Source of the DNA: Gammaproteobacteria bacterium RIFCSPHIGHO2_12_FULL_37_14
GTDB taxonomy: Bacteria; Pseudomonadota; Gammaproteobacteria; DSM-16500
DNA: 42,806 nt
Assembly (NCBI GenBank): GCA_001801485.1
Contig: MGXV01000089.1
Coordinates: 1 to 42,806, forward strand
Direction: 5' to 3'
Shown here: positions 36,751 through 42,806 of the stretch, in pieces
Numbering within the stretch: the stretch's first letter is position 1
Layout: every line of letters starts with the position of its first letter
Translations under genes and position numbers: made by a program
The notes under the pieces: generated by a model
Told to the model about the DNA's origin: nothing
The model's input: only the letters and a program-made list of their open reading frames with translations
Database searches by the model: none

Positions 36751-38703
36751 TCATACTTTGGGTCTTTTCTCGATAGAAGTACTAGTATTTTTTTTCGATG
36801 CGTCAGTATCAGAAAAATACATAAAGGGACTATCGCTTAAATTAACTGGGGTATATTTTTTTAATAAGTTAATAATTTTACTATCGACATTAATATGCTG
36901 AGCATATTCTAAAGCATTGCCTTCCATCATGCGATTATCTAGTATGAATTTTGATACAACTTTCAGATCGGCTTGATGGTTAATGAGGAATTTGATATGT
37001 TCATATCGCCTATTCTTTATGGCAACCATTAAAGGAGACATCATGTTTTCATCAGATCCATTAATATTACCTTCATGGATCAATAATGTTAGCACCTCTA
37101 GAGGAAGATTCAGTTCTATTCCTACAATTAAAGACTTATTGTAATCTTGTGTTCCATAGGTAGATAATTTTTTGAAATGATAAAGTAACGATTTTATTTT
37201 ATATAGGACTATTCCTTTTGAGGAGCGATGCTTGCTATGCTTACTATACATCTGAAGCTCCTCTTTGTATTTCGTATATTTCTCAAATACACTAATAATT
37301 AATTCCTCACGTTGCTTAACGGAGAAAATAAAATTATATTTTGATTTAATATCGTTAAGAAATTGTTCTAAGAATTTAAGCTCAAAATTACCTTGAATAA
37401 TTTGTTTAAAGAGCACGATTATCCCTTGATGATTAACATCGACTATTTCGTATAATGAAATGATTTTAGTTTTAATTGTATCAAACTTCTTTGCATAGGC
37501 TAATCGAATACAAGCATTTCCATCTAAAGTGGATAATAGCAGTAATGCTTCTTGTGTACCTATTTGGGTGATGTAATCTTTCATTTTAATCAGTATTTCT
37601 ATTGCTTCAGATTCACTCTCGGTTATAGCACACTTCAATGGTGAGGCATGACATTTTACATTAATGCCAGCATAATAGGTGATCGATTTCTCAAATAATA
37701 AAGATGGACTGTTGACAGAGGTCGATGTGTTATCAGTTGGTTGAGATGGTTGGACGTCATGAATAGTGTTTTCCTTATCAGTCGAGAGAATTATTTTTAT
37801 TTTTTTATGTAGGCAATAAAAAGCATCATCAATAAAATCACCAGTAGTATTATTTGTATGGCTTAAGGACTCAAATTGATACATCTCACATAAATCAGTA
37901 TAAACTGGGTCCTTCTTTTCAAGGAGATCATAATTTTGCGCATCGATAAAAAATGTCTGATCAGGTGTGACACAGAAGGCTATAATATGATAGAGGTTAC
38001 TTCTACCTGGGCGGAAAAATCCAATATGGCCTAAGAGTACAATACTTTCTTTCTCATTCAATTTCTGAAATTTTAGCTCTTTCTCTGCCAGATTTTGTAG
38101 AGTTTTATTGATATCATGAACATGTATTTTAATTCCGTTCACTTTGTCCGCTTCTAAATCAATCAAATTGCTTTCATTATTTGTATCAATATTAATATAA
38201 GGAAATGTCTGATGAATGAGAGAATTGATACTTGTGCCAGATCGAAAATAAGAAACCGCATTAACCCAGTACCTCGATTTTTTTGTATGTCCATCTTCAG
38301 TTTTAATTGCTTGGAGGTGACGTGTTATCTCTGCTTCATCTTCACTGCCTGTATCGTTAGGAGGTGTCTCTACGTCATCTGGCGGTTTTCCTACTAATAA
38401 ATTATGTAAAGCTAACAATGCCTCTTTTGCTAAAAAACCGCAATTTAGTTCTGAATCTTTAGGCTTTTTATTTTTTAATTCTTTATTGCGGCATTCTTTA
38501 ATAAATTGATTTAATTTTTTCATTACTTCGTTAATGTCAACGGGCTCTTGTTTTATTTGAACAAAAGAGGGCTGAACTACTGATAAATCTTGATACTTAT
38601 TTTGCTCACTAACATCCTCATCACTCGTTCTGTTGTTGCGTGGCTTTTTGTTAAATAAAGATGCTAGTTCTTTTTGAGTTTTTCTTTTACCTTTGCCAAG
38701 CAT
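36751..38703 (-). CDS. Papain-like cysteine enzyme candidate with ankyrin repeats
   Basis: This is a 650-residue orphan. A catalytic triad can be proposed: Cys88 in ELNCGFLAKEALLALHNLL, His239 in NLYHIIAFCV and Asp254 in TFFIDAQNYD. The order and spacing (NCG at a helix start, H on one strand, D-x-Q on the next) match papain-fold toxins and effectors. The C-terminal part carries ankyrin repeats at about 522-552, 555-585 (MSPLMVAIKNRRYEHIKFLI) and a partial one to 618, with a weaker ankyrin-like stretch near 351-420. Both termini are basic (GKGKRK; EKRPKV). AAGGAG precedes the ATG and a PmrA-like promoter lies upstream. It is probably a secreted effector; protease, deamidase or deubiquitinase activity is speculative. 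Confidence 0.75.
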   Translation of the reverse strand: MLGKGKRKTQKELASLFNKKPRNNRTSDEDVSEQNKYQDLSVVQPSFVQIKQEPVDINEVMKKLNQFIKECRNKELKNKKPKDSELNCGFLAKEALLALHNLLVGKPPDDVETPPNDTGSEDEAEITRHLQAIKTEDGHTKKSRYWVNAVSYFRSGTSINSLIHQTFPYINIDTNNESNLIDLEADKVNGIKIHVHDINKTLQNLAEKELKFQKLNEKESIVLLGHIGFFRPGRSNLYHIIAFCVTPDQTFFIDAQNYDLLEKKDPVYTDLCEMYQFESLSHTNNTTGDFIDDAFYCLHKKIKIILSTDKENTIHDVQPSQPTDNTSTSVNSPSLLFEKSITYYAGINVKCHASPLKCAITESESEAIEILIKMKDYITQIGTQEALLLLSTLDGNACIRLAYAKKFDTIKTKIISLYEIVDVNHQGIIVLFKQIIQGNFELKFLEQFLNDIKSKYNFIFSVKQREELIISVFEKYTKYKEELQMYSKHSKHRSSKGIVLYKIKSLLYHFKKLSTYGTQDYNKSLIVGIELNLPLEVLTLLIHEGNINGSDENMMSPLMVAIKNRRYEHIKFLINHQADLKVVSKFILDNRMMEGNALEYAQHINVDSKIINLLKKYTPVNLSDSPFMYFSDTDASKKNTSTSIEKRPKV

Positions 38704-38746
38704 TCAGTCTCCTTGTATCAGTTAAGTAAGCGTTTAGGTAAAAATT

Positions 38747-38760
38747 GATAATGCATTATC
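38747..38760. promoter_or_regulatory. 14-bp perfect palindrome in the papain/ankyrin promoter
   Basis: GATAATGCATTATC is a perfect palindrome. It overlaps the proposed -10 (TATGAT, 38763-38758) of the 650-aa gene and lies 44 nt before its ATG. It could be a repressor operator, or chance in AT-rich DNA. Confidence 0.35.
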
Positions 38761-38790
38761 ATATCAACAAAAAATTAATAAACACTTAAG
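38758..38790 (-). promoter_or_regulatory. PmrA-like box plus -10 for the papain/ankyrin gene
   Basis: On the minus strand, CTTAAGTGTTTATTAATTTT (38790-38771) has half-sites CTTAA and ATTAAT 11 bp apart. TATGAT (38763-38758) begins exactly 7 nt downstream, 54 nt before the ATG. Confidence 0.6.
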
Positions 38791-38867
38791 TCGCCCTGGT
38801 AAAGATAAATTAATTTTAATTATAAATCAGCATCTTACGATGCTTTGGTTTTTCATTACCGATTTAA

Positions 38868-38982
38868 ATGAGGACGATTGAGCGTTCATCTGCGTTCAAA
38901 CGAGATTATAAGCGTGTAAAAGCGACGCCGCGTTATAAAAAAAATTTGGATTCTTTAATTTCTGAGATTCTAGAATTTTTAA
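38868..38982 (+). pseudogene. Truncated YafQ/RelE-type toxin remnant
   Basis: The first ~38 residues (MRTIERSSAFKRDYKRVKAT, then RYKKNLDSLISEILEF) match the N-terminus of YafQ-family mRNA-interferase toxins, normally about 90 residues. Homology stops at a small hairpin, AATACCC-TGC-GGGTATT (38981-38997), and the frame then runs into tRNA-Arg sequence. The catalytic C-terminal half is gone, and no antitoxin gene is evident upstream (38704-38867). It sits at the edge of the tRNA-Arg repeat, consistent with a rearrangement there. Confidence 0.65.
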
Positions 38983-38997
38983 TACCCTGCGGGTATT

Positions 38998-39085
38998 CTT
39001 TGTTATTTATCGCGCCCGGAGAGATTCGAACTCCCGACCACCTGGTTCGAAGCCAGATACTCTATCCAACTGAGCTACGGGCGCA
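38998..39085. repeat. Left copy of 88-bp tRNA-Arg direct repeat
   Basis: Positions 38998-39085 and 41836-41923 are identical except at three positions. The repeat spans the whole tRNA-Arg gene plus about 13 bp of 3' flank (cttt-g/a-ttatttat). The copies are in the same orientation and bracket about 2.75 kb. Confidence 0.85.
39011..39084 (-). tRNA. tRNA-Arg(TCG)
   Basis: This minus-strand cloverleaf has acceptor GCGCCCG/CGGGCGC and discriminator G, without encoded CCA. The anticodon loop CTTCGAA gives TCG (arginine, CGA codons). It differs from the tRNA-Arg(ACG) at 41849-41922 at only two of 74 positions: wobble base 34 and one variable-loop base. Confidence 0.95.
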
Positions 39086-39234
39086 GCAATAGCAAAGCGA
39101 TGTTAAAATAGCTATGTTCTTGAGTCAACCAATAAACTCGAATGATTGATAATGTTATTTAAATTTGAAAGACCAAAAAATCGAATCTGTTAGCTATTTA
39201 GTGTGGCATCGCATAACGAGATTGATTAGCAGGA

Positions 39235-39927
39235 TCAGACATATTTTTGGGTATTCCTTTTTGACGATGAGGAGAGAACAGGCCAAGGCCAGTAGAGACT
39301 AGTGCTATCTATGTCTGTAGTAATTTGATCAAATGCATCTTTAAATCTATTAACGTGAGTCGTGTAAGCTAACTGTTGAGTTTCACCAGAAGATTTTTGT
39401 AATATCAAACCCGTATCACCAATTCCAAAGCCAGCACAATATAACCGGCTATCTTTTTGATAGGTGATTGCAATCGACATAGTAAATTCAGAACCTGTAG
39501 AATGCGTGGCACGCAAAGTATAAATGGTTCGAATGAGATCTTTTATCGTTTCCTCAGGATCGTTATTTTTCGATAGTTTTTCGGCGTAATTATCCATTAG
39601 CGGTGTAACGTGTTTATCGATGAATTCAAATGTCTTTTTAGTCTCACCACCATAAAATCCATCTACAACAATTTGAAACGGTAAGCCATCGCAAGTATAA
39701 CCAATGACAATTTTATCATCTGTATCTTTAGTTTTTTCTGTTTGCTTTCCATGATCGAAATGTGCAAAAACGCTGGTTCCATAAAGACAGCTACCTAGAG
39801 GATCTAATTCATTACGGCATTGTTTTACGACTTTACCCGCTTTGACGCCATCCAGTTGCTGGGCAATGAGGATGCCTGGGGCATTTAAATTGCCTTTGAT
39901 AGGCGTTGGATTGGAATGGGATGGCAT
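39235..39927 (-). CDS. PP2C-like protein, possibly C-terminally truncated
   Basis: The 230-residue protein has degenerate PP2C phosphatase motifs: FQIVVDGFYGGE (85-95, compare the metal-binding DGHGG), STGSEFTMSIAITY (143-156) and LYCAGFGIGDTGLIL (162-176, compare GDSR). The final metal-binding Asp motif of PP2C enzymes is missing. The last ~20 residues look unnatural, while the +1 frame from about 39,300 reads GLGLFSPHRQ...SRYAMPH to a stop near 39,197, so a frameshift may have replaced the tail. The start has AAGG upstream and a small inverted repeat at 39945-39964. Activity is uncertain. It lies inside the tRNA-Arg-flanked segment. Confidence 0.6.
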   Translation of the reverse strand: MPSHSNPTPIKGNLNAPGILIAQQLDGVKAGKVVKQCRNELDPLGSCLYGTSVFAHFDHGKQTEKTKDTDDKIVIGYTCDGLPFQIVVDGFYGGETKKTFEFIDKHVTPLMDNYAEKLSKNNDPEETIKDLIRTIYTLRATHSTGSEFTMSIAITYQKDSRLYCAGFGIGDTGLILQKSSGETQQLAYTTHVNRFKDAFDQITTDIDSTSLYWPWPVLSSSSKRNTQKYV

Positions 39928-39944
39928 GTTTTCTACCTTTTTTA

Positions 39945-39964
39945 ATGTTAGCGTAGCTTAACAT
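39945..39964. promoter_or_regulatory. Inverted repeat upstream of the PP2C-like gene
   Basis: ATGTTAGC and GCTTAACAT flank GTA with one bulged T. The element lies 17 nt before the PP2C-like start codon on the minus strand. It could be an operator or leader hairpin. No other element is recognised in the 256-bp divergent gap except the palindrome at 40073. Confidence 0.35.
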
Positions 39965-40072
39965 AAGCAATCTGAATTTGTCATCAAAGAGGCGTTCCTA
40001 TTCTCCCGCTACGACGGTCAAAATTTATCCACTCAATGCTCATAGGCCGTGCAAAATAGTTATTTTTTCTTA

Positions 40073-40098
40073 GTAACATGTTACAAAATGATTATAAT
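40073..40098 (+). promoter_or_regulatory. Palindrome and -10 upstream of the 445-aa ankyrin gene
   Basis: GTAACATGTTAC (40073-40084) is a perfect 12-bp palindrome. It is followed 8 nt later by TATAAT (40093-40098), so it would sit between -35 and -10. This suggests a repressor operator. Confidence 0.4.
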
Positions 40099-40183
40099 GC
40101 AGGATCGATAATTCAATCCGTAAAAATGATTTTATCAGCATACATGGTAGACAAACATCTTTCCTTCAGGGGATTTTATAAAA

Positions 40184-41521
40184 ATGAATATACGTTTTGA
40201 TGAATATGAACTAGTCAGATTCAATGAAAAAAAAATAGATGACTATTTTTTATTATATGCTGATAAAACTAGCGGTAAGGATAAGGATATTGCTACTTAT
40301 AAGAGCAGGCTAAAACAAAATCCTATCATTTGGGAGCTTGCTCATTTTTCTATTAACTTGGCGCTGATATTAGAGTTAGTCTCATGGCCCACGAATTATT
40401 CTGATTTAACTTATTTTTGTATGCGAATAATTTCAAATATAGGTCGTAATAATTCTCCTGCTCACCTAATGAATTTAGATTACCAAGCCTATTTTGCCCG
40501 CTTTCACCAAGAAATAAGTATTACTTCTTCCTGGATTTATCAACAAGTAGAACATCCCGATTCCTTTATTAATCAACCAAAAGAAGTAAAAGATTTTTTA
40601 AAAGATCCTTATCTTGCCTGCTCATTTTTAAAATATTATTTTGTTGCAAATCATATTTTTAATTTAATATGCGATAAGAATAAAAGTGATGAAGGATGGT
40701 CGTTTATAATAAAGCATGCAAACAATACAAAATGGACATGTGCATGGTATATGCTGGCAGCCTTTTTGAGCAAGGATTCATCTCCATATAAAAATTTTTT
40801 ATTGCCAATTAATAAAAATGAGCAATATAAGAAACAATTAAGTCGTTTGTTTGATATTTTTATTGAAAAATTACCTAATAACGAAGAAAAATTATATTTT
40901 CTTTTATACGGTTGGGCAGAAACAGGGTTTACTCCTTATTTACAAGCCAAACATTATTTACAACTAATAGAATTGGTTAATCTATATTTATCAATTGAAA
41001 CAATTTCAACAGAAAAATTTCAACATCTATTAAGATTCTTAAATTTATTTATACCAGAGCTCAATATTATTGATTCTGAACAAACTTTCACTTTTAATAA
41101 GAATAAATTAATTTGCGTCTTAGAGAAATTCGTTATTTTTCCAGATCAATTAGATCAATTATTATTAGAGGGCGTAAATAGCGCTGATATAAAGGTAGTT
41201 AAAAAAGCACTGTATCTTGGTGTTGATATTAATACTCAATATGATCAAAGGAATACGGCATTGCATATTGCTGCTCGCAATAGAGAACTTAAGATATGTT
41301 CACTTTTAGTAAAACACGGAGCTTCGATATCCTTGACTAATGAAGAGGGTAAGACTGCATGTGAAGTAGCAGCTGATTTTATAACGAAAATAATTTTGCA
41401 GGATACTGAAAAAAGCGCTCATATTGAAAATAGTATATTTTCACAATCTTCCACAATTAATGCCAAGGAATCCTTGCCCAATTCAACATTTAATTATTCG
41501 CCGTCCAAATCGTCATCCTGA
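40184..41521 (+). CDS. Orphan protein with C-terminal ankyrin repeats
   Basis: The 445-residue protein has an N-terminal ~320 residues rich in helices and aromatic residues, not assigned to a family. Ankyrin repeats occupy about 327-355 (SADIKVVKKALYLGVDIN), 356-388 (TALHIAARNRELKICSLLVK, with GAS after it) and a partial third to 400 (EGKTACEVAADF). The last 30 residues are Ser/Asn-rich and unstructured, as in many Dot/Icm substrates. A palindrome and TATAAT lie upstream. It is located between the two tRNA-Arg copies. Confidence 0.75.
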   Translation: MNIRFDEYELVRFNEKKIDDYFLLYADKTSGKDKDIATYKSRLKQNPIIWELAHFSINLALILELVSWPTNYSDLTYFCMRIISNIGRNNSPAHLMNLDYQAYFARFHQEISITSSWIYQQVEHPDSFINQPKEVKDFLKDPYLACSFLKYYFVANHIFNLICDKNKSDEGWSFIIKHANNTKWTCAWYMLAAFLSKDSSPYKNFLLPINKNEQYKKQLSRLFDIFIEKLPNNEEKLYFLLYGWAETGFTPYLQAKHYLQLIELVNLYLSIETISTEKFQHLLRFLNLFIPELNIIDSEQTFTFNKNKLICVLEKFVIFPDQLDQLLLEGVNSADIKVVKKALYLGVDINTQYDQRNTALHIAARNRELKICSLLVKHGASISLTNEEGKTACEVAADFITKIILQDTEKSAHIENSIFSQSSTINAKESLPNSTFNYSPSKSSS

Positions 41522-41569
41522 CGATTTGTCGAAATGTGACAAATTCCCTACACTGTTAATGAGGATGTG

Positions 41570-41776
41570 TTACTTGCTTGCTTGGTCTTTCCCAGTTGGG
41601 ATGTTCTCAGGACTAACCCAAACTACTTTGCCATCTTTCCACTCACAGACGGGGTTTCCTGCTTGTTTGTGCTGTAATAAAGCCGCATGAATACCAGCTT
41701 GAATGATTGTTCGCACTTTCTCACTATCACTCATAATTTCAGAAATTATGTCATTTTTAGGACTTGGCTTCATCAT
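41570..41776 (-). CDS. Small conserved-looking protein, 68 aa
   Basis: The sequence has a protein-like pattern: an amphipathic helix (SEKVRTIIQAGIHAALLQHK) followed by AGNPVCEWKDGKVVWVSPENI. The second motif resembles small uncharacterised bacterial proteins with G-N-P-x-x-x-W-x-D-G-K-V-V-W. Two adjacent ATGs (41776, 41773) can start it; the SD is weak. It follows tRNA-Arg(ACG) by 73 nt on the same strand and is convergent with the ankyrin gene. Function unknown. Confidence 0.6.
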   Translation of the reverse strand: MMKPSPKNDIISEIMSDSEKVRTIIQAGIHAALLQHKQAGNPVCEWKDGKVVWVSPENIPTGKDQASK

Positions 41777-41835
41777 ATTTGTTCGGTAAGCGATATGAAT
41801 ATTGTTGTATAAAAAATCCCCCGCTTCGCTGCCCC

Positions 41836-41923
41836 CTTTATTATTTATCGCGCCCGGAGAGATTCGAACTCCCGACCCCCTGGTTCGTAGCCAGATACTC
41901 TATCCAACTGAGCTACGGGCGCA
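41836..41923. repeat. Right copy of 88-bp tRNA-Arg direct repeat
   Basis: This copy matches 38998-39085 except at three positions. It contains tRNA-Arg(ACG), which sits in the conserved csrA-tRNA-Ser-tRNA-Arg order, so this copy is likely the ancestral one. Confidence 0.85.
41849..41922 (-). tRNA. tRNA-Arg(ACG)
   Basis: The anticodon loop CTACGAA gives ACG, read as ICG after deamination by TadA (encoded at 11107-11565). The acceptor is GCGCCCG/CGGGCGC and CCA is not encoded. It follows tRNA-Ser(GCT) and csrA, as in the E. coli csrA-serV-argV cluster. The 170-bp gap to tRNA-Ser shows no other feature. Confidence 0.95.
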
Positions 41924-42092
41924 TTTGTCACTTATTCGTTCACGTTTTAACTACGAATATATCCTGTGAATACAAATTTTTAAAATTCGCACTATCTTCC
42001 TTAGCTTGCGCACTTTCGCTACGTCACCACTACAGACACGCAAATTGCTGCGGTTCGTTCAATATAATTGCAGCACAACAACATAGCTGCAA

Positions 42093-42182
42093 CGGAGAGG
42101 GAGGGATTCGAACCCTCGATGGAGCTTTTGGCCCCATACTCCCTTAGCAGGGGAGCGCCTTCAGCCTCTCGGCCACCTCTCC
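42093..42182 (-). tRNA. tRNA-Ser(GCT)
   Basis: This is a class II tRNA on the minus strand, with acceptor GGAGAGG/CCTCTCC and a long variable arm. The anticodon loop CTGCTAA gives GCT (serine AGY codons). CCA is not encoded. It lies 8 nt downstream of csrA. Confidence 0.95.
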
Positions 42183-42190
42183 ATCAATAA

Positions 42191-42484
42191 TTACTCTTTA
42201 TTTTCAGTCTTATCAGTTTTGCTTTCGCGTTTTTTTCTTGTTGTCACGGGAGCAGTAGGTGTAGTAGTAGCAGCAGGAGTTGGCGTTATCGCTTCTTCTT
42301 GTTTTGTTGGTGTTGCATTTTTCTCTTGCTGAATACGTTGATAAATTTCTTCACGATGCACTGTGACATCTTTAGGCGCATTAATGCCAATTCGCACTTG
42401 ATTACCTTTAATACCAAGTACCGTCACGACGACATCATCACCAATAATAATTGTCTCACCCACACGTCTTGTTAATATGAGCAT
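42191..42484 (-). CDS. csrA: Carbon storage regulator CsrA with extended tail
   Basis: CsrA is an RNA-binding post-transcriptional regulator that blocks translation at GGA motifs; in Legionella it controls the switch between replicative and transmissive phases. Residues 1-55 are nearly canonical: [45 protein letters not shown], with RNA-contact residues Leu4 and Arg44. The protein is 97 residues against 61 in E. coli. The extra tail is Thr/Pro/Ala-rich (about 57-81), then Lys/Arg-rich and charged (82-97). The frame reaches 42559, but the ATG at 42484 starts the conserved sequence and has AAGGAG upstream. Confidence 0.96.
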   Translation of the reverse strand: MLILTRRVGETIIIGDDVVVTVLGIKGNQVRIGINAPKDVTVHREEIYQRIQQEKNATPTKQEEAITPTPAATTTPTAPVTTRKKRESKTDKTENKE

Positions 42485-42499
42485 TCTTTCCATCTCCTT
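42485..42499 (-). promoter_or_regulatory. csrA SD region with two GGA motifs
   Basis: On the minus strand the leader reads AAGGAGATGGAAAGA just before the csrA ATG. It contains the SD and two GGA triplets (AGGAG, TGGAA) 3 nt apart. CsrA binds A-x-GGA sites at ribosome binding sites and commonly represses itself, so autoregulation is plausible. Confidence 0.4.
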
Positions 42500-42752
42500 A
42501 AAAAAACTACCTTGTCCATATATAAGCCACTTCCCCCCGTTTGTTCCTTGAGGCGCCACACTGGTTGTTTAAATTTATGAATAGTTTTCTAGAGAGAGCG
42601 GGGACCATCCTTCTAGTATTACTGTCTACTCATAGTCTTCAAGGTGTGCAATAGTAAACAATAAATCGTCATTCTGCAAATAGGATTTGCATTTATTTAT
42701 AACTTATTTAGGAAGCATGTGAATCGGTCGAGCAAAAGGTACTGATAGTCCC

Positions 42753-42806
42753 TTATTCGATATAGCGTGCTTCTGCTACTGCTGGCTGCTTATCGAGGTC
42801 AAATGC
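42753..42806 (-). CDS. 3' end of a gene, probably aspartate kinase
   Basis: At the window edge one minus-strand frame reads AFDLDKQPAVAEARYIE and then a stop. The AF-x-LD pattern resembles the C-terminus of LysC aspartokinases, and lysC precedes csrA in Pseudomonas and relatives. Only 17 codons are visible, so this is tentative. The 193 bp between it and the csrA open frame shows no other gene. Confidence 0.4.
   Translation of the reverse strand, partial: AFDLDKQPAVAEARYIE

Noticed and set aside
38829..38858. AGCATC-TTAC-GATGCT hairpin followed by TTGGTTTTTC as a terminator.
   Set aside because: The stem is only 6 bp and AT-rich, the T-run is interrupted, and no plus-strand gene ends just upstream.
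38981..38997. AATACCC-TGC-GGGTATT hairpin as terminator for tRNA-Arg(TCG).
   Set aside because: On the tRNA strand it is followed by AAAAATTC and not by a T-run; on the other strand only a weak T-rich stretch follows.
41764..42147. 127-codon plus-strand open frame across tRNA-Arg and tRNA-Ser.
   Set aside because: It runs through two tRNA genes on the opposite strand and its translated peptide is the typical tRNA-antisense artefact.
42560..42752. Extension of csrA upstream to 42559.
   Set aside because: CsrA homology begins at the ATG at 42484, which has its own SD; the upstream codons look like untranslated leader.
1..42806. CRISPR arrays, insertion sequences, integrases, rRNA.
   Set aside because: No repeat-spacer pattern, transposase or integrase motif, or rRNA sequence was seen.

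Overview
The window reads as chromosome of an AT-rich, host-associated gammaproteobacterium of the order Legionellales. A Coxiellaceae or Candidatus Berkiella-like lineage fits best. This is inferred from gammaproteobacterial gene order (rpsP-rimM-trmD-rplS; csrA followed by tRNA-Ser and tRNA-Arg; dapA followed by a BamC-like lipoprotein; guaB-guaA) mixed with large orphan proteins of the kind seen in Dot/Icm-secreting bacteria: ankyrin repeats, papain-like cysteine motifs, HEAT repeats, a PP2C-like protein and a eukaryote-like sterol reductase homologue. No secretion-system gene lies in the window.

Layout. 1-9.1 kb is mostly housekeeping: tRNA-Ser(CGA), a minimal BamC-like lipoprotein, dapA, an ArnT/PMT-family glycosyltransferase, a short ZapB-like coiled coil, xseA with an alpha/beta hydrolase, and guaB-guaA. 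9.1-16.8 kb is mixed: a HEAT-repeat protein directly behind guaA, tadA, a RimK-like ATP-grasp protein, two orphan proteins (one with His and Cys motifs suggesting a permuted papain fold) and an RMD1/DUF155 membrane protein. 16.8-25.2 kb is core again: rimI-like and ogt-like genes behind rplS-trmD-rimM-rpsP, then ffh, a CorB-like transporter, an Mth938-like protein, a small membrane protein and recJ. 25.3-42 kb is accessory-rich: an 809-aa coiled-coil membrane protein, an AbrB/PIN toxin-antitoxin pair with a perfect 28-bp palindromic operator, a 1664-aa orphan SF2 helicase-like protein, a MoeB-rhodanese fusion, a DHCR24-like flavoprotein, a 650-aa papain-like/ankyrin protein, and a 2.8-kb segment between two near-identical tRNA-Arg genes. 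The right edge is tRNA-Ser(GCT), csrA with a long tail, and probably the last codons of lysC.

The main new observation is regulatory. Three orphan genes far apart (the permuted-papain candidate, the SF2 giant and the papain/ankyrin protein) each carry a 20-bp direct-repeat element resembling the PmrA box of Legionella and Coxiella (TTAA-type half-sites, 11-bp period). In all three it lies exactly 7 nt upstream of a TATAAT-like hexamer. This suggests one regulon of candidate secreted effectors.

All functional calls come from reading translated sequence and motifs; no database search was run.
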